From a virus, in IMG/VR virus record IMGVR_UViG_3300005253_000029, positions 1 to 41,009 of that record: DNA of 41,009 nucleotides. One strand, given 5' to 3'. This document shows, piece by piece, positions 38,196-41,009 of the stretch. Both the position numbers and the translations under genes were made by a program. Position 1 is the stretch's first letter. Each line of letters starts with the position of its first letter. Under the pieces are notes generated by a model. That model made no database searches and had not been told where the DNA came from. It was given only the letters and a program-made list of their open reading frames with translations.

Positions 38196-38263
38196 TGACA
38201 CTCATAGGCATAGCAAATAGGCGCTATCTCTATGTTATATGAACATTAAAAAAAGGGGGGATT

Positions 38264-38419
38264 ATGAAAGAAAACATATGCTGGCAATGTGGTGAGGCTT
38301 TACCGAAGGATGATAGCGAGATATTTTGTGTGTTGAATAAAAGAACAGATAAATTAGAACTTAAACAAATTTTGCATACATTTTGTTATATAAAATTAAA
38401 AGATAAGGGTTTAATATGA
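38264..38419 (+). CDS. 51-residue zinc-knuckle protein
   Basis: AAAAAGGGGGGATT before ATG 38264. ICWQCGEALP (residues 5-14) is a rubredoxin-like knuckle; two later Cys (FCVLN, FCYIK) may complete the site. Its TGA overlaps the next ATG. Confidence 0.6.
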   Translation: MKENICWQCGEALPKDDSEIFCVLNKRTDKLELKQILHTFCYIKLKDKGLI

Positions 38420-38553
38420 ATAAATCATTATCAAGAAAAATACCTTATTGCACAGAATGCTTAATGCTAATGAAGATTATCAAAAAAATAGGATTAAATC
38501 ATATTATCTGTGAATGTGATAATTGTGGAAAAATTATAAAGATTGAGGGATAA
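38416..38553 (+). CDS. 45-residue zinc-ribbon protein
   Basis: Starts on the previous stop (ATGA). Knuckles YCTEC (11-15) and ICECDNCGKI (34-43) form a normal zinc ribbon separated by a helical stretch. It directly precedes the radical SAM gene. Confidence 0.65.
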   Translation: MNKSLSRKIPYCTECLMLMKIIKKIGLNHIICECDNCGKIIKIEG

Positions 38554-38554
38554 T

Positions 38555-39388
38555 GTGAAGAAAATATCATTATTAACTGATGCTCCAAAACATAATTTAG
38601 CATTAATGAAGATCAGTACATACGAAAAGGCAAGGGGTAATGAAGTTAAATTAAATATGCCCCTATGGAAAGCTGATTTTACTTATGCCTCCTATATTTT
38701 TGAGGGTGGCATAAGATTCCAAGCAGACGAGATTGGTGGGATCGCTATAAATCCAAAGACTGTTTTGCCAAAGAAAATTGAGAAATTGAAGCCTGATTAT
38801 TCTCTCTTCAACCTTAAACATTCTCTTGGATATACTTTCCGAGCTTGTTTTCGCAAGTGTCCTTTTTGTAAGGTGTCTCTTTTATCAGGGGATAAAACTC
38901 ATCATTCAATCTGGGATTTTTATGATCCCAAATTTAAGACAATAGAATTGCTTAATAATAATACTTTCTTTGATGCTGACTGGGAACACACATTTTGGGA
39001 AATAGACCAACTAAAACTAAGAGTAATAGATAATGGAAATGACCTACGTCTCTTGGACGACCATAGGACTTGGTGGGTCAAGAGGCTTAGGTGGAAAACT
39101 CAGCCTAAGTTTGCTTGGGATAGAATGAAAGATGAGAAGAAGATCATTGAGGGGCTGAAATTACTGCAAAAACACAAGGTCAACGCAATGGTGTATGTCT
39201 TAATGGGTTATGATACCAACGAAGAGCAGGACATATATCGTTGTGAGATAATAAATAGCTTTGGATTAGATCCATTTCCTATGTTATATAAACCCACTAA
39301 ACAATTAAGAAAATTCAGACGGATGATCTATTTACGTTATTACAGAAAATATAAAACCATTACCAAAGCATGGAAAGATTATAAATAA
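38555..39388 (+). CDS. Radical SAM-family protein
   Basis: 277 residues from GTG 38555, chosen for GAGGGATAAT just upstream. RACFRKCPFC carries the C-x3-C-x2-C motif (Cys98, 102, 105) that binds the 4Fe-4S cluster used to split S-adenosylmethionine. The N-terminal 90 residues (ISLLTDAPKHNLALMKISTY, ADFTYASYIF) look like the B12-binding-type start, reduced, found in a phage family that begins 'DVDGHNFPNLALMK.S'. The C-terminal part (HKVNAMVYVLMGYDTNEEQD) fits the barrel end. Substrate unknown; in phages the family is an orphan accessory gene. Spacing to the next gene is only 3 bp. Confidence 0.8.
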   Translation: MKKISLLTDAPKHNLALMKISTYEKARGNEVKLNMPLWKADFTYASYIFEGGIRFQADEIGGIAINPKTVLPKKIEKLKPDYSLFNLKHSLGYTFRACFRKCPFCKVSLLSGDKTHHSIWDFYDPKFKTIELLNNNTFFDADWEHTFWEIDQLKLRVIDNGNDLRLLDDHRTWWVKRLRWKTQPKFAWDRMKDEKKIIEGLKLLQKHKVNAMVYVLMGYDTNEEQDIYRCEIINSFGLDPFPMLYKPTKQLRKFRRMIYLRYYRKYKTITKAWKDYK

Positions 39389-39391
39389 ATA

Positions 39392-40156
39392 ATGGCGAAT
39401 CCACAACGAGAAAATGGTCATATAGATATTGCTAATGAGATAGCCGAACAATTAGCTAAAACTCAATTATCAGGATATGAGTCTAGGGTATTATGGGTAT
39501 TATGGAGAAAAACTTATGGATGGCATAAGAGAAGTGATAGAATTAGTATCAGCCAATTTAGTATGGGTACAGGAATAGCCAGGAGACATATTCATAAAAC
39601 ATTACAGAGATTAGTGGATAGAAATATCGTTACCAAAAACAGTAACAAGTTTATCACTAGATGGGCATTCCAAAAGGATTACAGCAAGTGGAAAGTCGTT
39701 ACCAAAAACAGTAATAAAGATAAACTCGTTACCGAAAATGGGACAAGGGTGCAGAAATCCGTAACAAGATTCGTTACCGATTTCGGTGCACACAAAAGAA
39801 AACTAACAAAAGAAACTAAGTACACAAAAGAAAGTACTATAACACTATCGCAAATCAATAATCTCATTTCTCAATTCCCATCAAACCTTCAATCTCTTAT
39901 AAATGAATATACTGATATAGCACGCTTACAAAACAAAACTGAGAAGATTAGTTTATATCGGCAGAAACGGTTAATAGATGAACTGTTGTTATTATGGCAA
40001 CAGTATAATACAGATAATGAGATAGATAAAGCAGATTATCGTAAAGCATTGAAGATTACCATAAACAATCAAGCACCTAATATAAATTATGTAAGAAAAG
40101 TTATACAAGGCATAGTTAATAAACGTTCAATAAGAATAAAAAGGGGAACAAGATGA
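39392..40156 (+). CDS. Replication initiator, lambda-O-like N-terminal domain
   Basis: 254 residues. Residues 1-75 match the phage replication protein O N-terminal winged-helix domain: GHIDIANEIAEQLAKTQLSG, RVLWVLWRKTYGWHK, SDRISISQFSMGTGIARRHI, KTLQRLVDRNIV. The middle (about 78-130) has repeats VTKNSNK, VTKNSNK, VTENG, VTDFG that correspond to DNA repeats in the gene (see the origin entry). The C-terminal part (RQKRLIDELLLLWQQYN...) would recruit the host replicative helicase or loader. No phage helicase or polymerase is seen. Confidence 0.82.
   Translation: MANPQRENGHIDIANEIAEQLAKTQLSGYESRVLWVLWRKTYGWHKRSDRISISQFSMGTGIARRHIHKTLQRLVDRNIVTKNSNKFITRWAFQKDYSKWKVVTKNSNKDKLVTENGTRVQKSVTRFVTDFGAHKRKLTKETKYTKESTITLSQINNLISQFPSNLQSLINEYTDIARLQNKTEKISLYRQKRLIDELLLLWQQYNTDNEIDKADYRKALKITINNQAPNINYVRKVIQGIVNKRSIRIKRGTR
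39628..39845 (+). other. Candidate replication origin: iterons and A-rich tract inside the initiator gene
   Basis: Four CGTTACC repeats at 39628, 39697, 39727 and 39772, the first two extended to an identical 18-mer CGTTACCAAAAACAGTAA; an inverted GTAAC occurs beside the first (39642) and at 39761. Spacings (69, 30, 45 bp) keep the reading frame. The next 60 bp (39787-39845) are strongly A-rich on this strand with repeated ACAAAAGAAA. Lambda's origin has the same plan (iterons then an A/T-rich stretch inside gene O). Confidence 0.6.
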
Positions 40157-40296
40157 ATTATAATGAGGTATGTTTTTATTGCTCTTTCGATCCGGTTGGC
40201 AACCATGAATGGACATGTCCTTCTCGTATAAAAAATGAAACAACAATACAAACAATCTTTTTTACTATAAATAGGGAGTATAAAAATGAACTATGA
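40153..40296 (+). CDS. 47-residue zinc-knuckle protein
   Basis: Starts on the initiator stop (ATGA). MNYNEVCFYCSFDPVGNHEW then TCPS supplies C-x2-C and H...C ligands, a likely zinc knuckle. Its MNYNE start recurs (MNYEE, MNYEQ) in the genes at 40286 and 40689. Confidence 0.6.
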   Translation: MNYNEVCFYCSFDPVGNHEWTCPSRIKNETTIQTIFFTINREYKNEL

Positions 40297-40381
40297 AGAA
40301 GTAAACAGCGCAAAGGATTTAGCATCACCAGTCAATAAGGTGCTGGAGAGGTTGGAGTGGGAAGGAGGAAATAATGACTAA
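40286..40381 (+). CDS. 31-residue peptide, truncated copy of the 40689 gene
   Basis: GGGAGTATAAAA before ATG 40286. MNYEEVNSAKDLASPVNKVL then ERLEWE matches the N-terminus of the 40689 protein, with 26 identical bases (40337-40362 = 40743-40768). It ends where the longer copy begins its zinc-knuckle part. Either a small protein or a broken duplicate. Confidence 0.45.
   Translation: MNYEEVNSAKDLASPVNKVLERLEWEGGNND
40337..40362 (+). repeat. 26-bp direct repeat, copy 1 (copy 2 at 40743-40768)
   Basis: The two 26-base copies encode KVLERLEWE in the genes at 40286 and 40689 and lie 406 bp apart. Perfect identity across third positions points to a recent duplication or gene conversion; recombination between them would delete the 40374 gene. 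Confidence 0.85.
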
Positions 40382-40688
40382 AGAAATGAAAGAGTACATA
40401 AAGGAGTGTGATTGTCAAGAGATACAGCAGTTATGGAAACAAAGAAAGGAGAGAAAGGATTGTTTGTATATACCTTCACTTTCTTGGGTTAAGAAGGAAA
40501 TGGGTAAGAAATTCCGTAACTTATACACAGAAAATGAAGTTTGGATTTGTACATATTATTCTAAATTCAAATTTGATTTTGCATGGGCAGTAAGGTCGAG
40601 TCCTAGATTAGCCTGCATTGAAGCATTGAAGGCAATCATAAATGAACTGACTAAACTTGAAGCAAATATAGTGATTTCGGAGGGATAG
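40374..40688 (+). CDS. Hypothetical 104-residue protein
   Basis: GGAAGGAGGAAATA before the ATG, which overlaps the preceding gene. It has 'IPSLSWVKKEMGKKFRNL' followed by aromatic strands (VWICTYYSKFKFDFAWAV) and an Ala-rich helix (SPRLACIEALKAIINEL). This W...F...S..aALa.ai plan is common in small phage proteins of unknown role. Confidence 0.6.
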   Translation: MTKEMKEYIKECDCQEIQQLWKQRKERKDCLYIPSLSWVKKEMGKKFRNLYTENEVWICTYYSKFKFDFAWAVRSSPRLACIEALKAIINELTKLEANIVISEG

Positions 40689-41009
40689 ATGAACTACGAA
40701 CAAGCATTACAAGCTAGTAAGTGTAATCCAGCAGAAGTTATGAAGGTGCTGGAGAGGTTGGAGTGGGAGTGCAACAGGTGTAATGGGAAGGGTATATTAA
40801 AAATACCAGAAATAACACTTGGTACTCGTCTTAAAAAAACAGTTAATTGCTCGCATTGTGTTAAGGGCAAACTCTCCTACTCCTGGACTCCACAGGTGGG
40901 GGAGTTCTCTCTTCTTGAAGGAAAGGTATTTCTAGTTAAGGAGAAGCCTTATGAGTGCGGCAAATCCTTTTATAAACTTCATGAAGATGCTATCCCCATC
41001 CTCGAATGG
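40689..41009 (+). CDS. N-terminal part of zinc-knuckle protein that spans the genome join
   Basis: Starts at ATG 40689 (GGAGGGATAG upstream) and continues in frame through 41009 into 71-262 of the left end, 170 residues in total. Residues 1-27 are the MNYEQ...VLERLEWE module; ECNRCNGKG (about 27-35) and CSHCVKGK (about 53-60) form a DnaJ-type zinc knuckle with CxxCxGxG-like spacing. The rest is helical. Role unknown. Confidence 0.8.
   Translation, partial: MNYEQALQASKCNPAEVMKVLERLEWECNRCNGKGILKIPEITLGTRLKKTVNCSHCVKGKLSYSWTPQVGEFSLLEGKVFLVKEKPYECGKSFYKLHEDAIPILEW
40940..41009. repeat. Terminal direct repeat, right copy
   Basis: Identical to 1-70. It falls inside the gene at 40689; joining the copies restores one open frame, so the genome map should be closed here. 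Confidence 0.93.

Overview
The window is a complete small phage genome, probably circular or circularly permuted: its first 70 bases recur exactly as its last 70 (1-70 = 40940-41009), giving a unit of 40,939 bp, and one gene reads through the join. It is AT-rich, with strong AGGAGG-type ribosome sites, consensus sigma-70 promoters, many ATGA/TAATG gene overlaps and dozens of very small genes. I see portal, scaffold, capsid and head-tail adaptor genes, then large internal (ejection-type) proteins, but no tape measure, sheath or tail-tube gene. This suggests a short-tailed (podovirus-like) phage of an uncultured low-GC bacterium. I see no integrase, no DNA polymerase and no ordinary tRNA, so replication must lean on the host.

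Layout. (a) 40153 through the join to 747: end of the rightward replication operon, closing with a nuclease-fold protein and a hairpin shared with a converging operon. (b) 3249 down to 793: leftward operon of small proteins, including a ribbon-helix-helix regulator and a pentapeptide-repeat protein, driven from 3332-3359. (c) 3415-6301: rightward early operon of small Cys-rich, coiled-coil and membrane peptides behind a perfect TTGACA-N17-TATAAT promoter, ending in a terminator at 6376. (d) 6485: sigma-region-4-like late regulator, followed by 1.2 kb of wreckage from an older terminase gene. (e) 8101-30182: late operon with terminase, head-surface and adhesin-like proteins, portal, scaffold, capsid, adaptors, tail hub, internal proteins and a PurD-like ATP-grasp protein. 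(f) 30223-33097: lysis region with XhlA-like and holin-like membrane proteins, a possible glycosidase and an M15 peptidase. (g) 33094-39388: metallophosphoesterase, a 48-residue sigma-4-like protein, putative annealing protein, RusA resolvase, zinc-ribbon peptides and a radical SAM protein. (h) 39392-40156: lambda-O-like initiator with iteron-like repeats inside the gene, a candidate origin.

The most unusual content is three tRNA-like structured elements outside any protein gene. The first (30465-30527) is a 63-nt miniature of the tmRNA tRNA-like domain: ssrA-like 5' and 3' ends, a G3.U70 pair, encoded CCA and a GAAA-capped stub replacing the mRNA-like part. The second (34712-34851) is a 140-nt multibranch RNA right behind its own promoter. 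The third (36629-36694) is a 66-nt relative with nearly the same closing stem. The replaced terminase and the in-gene origin are the next most useful observations.
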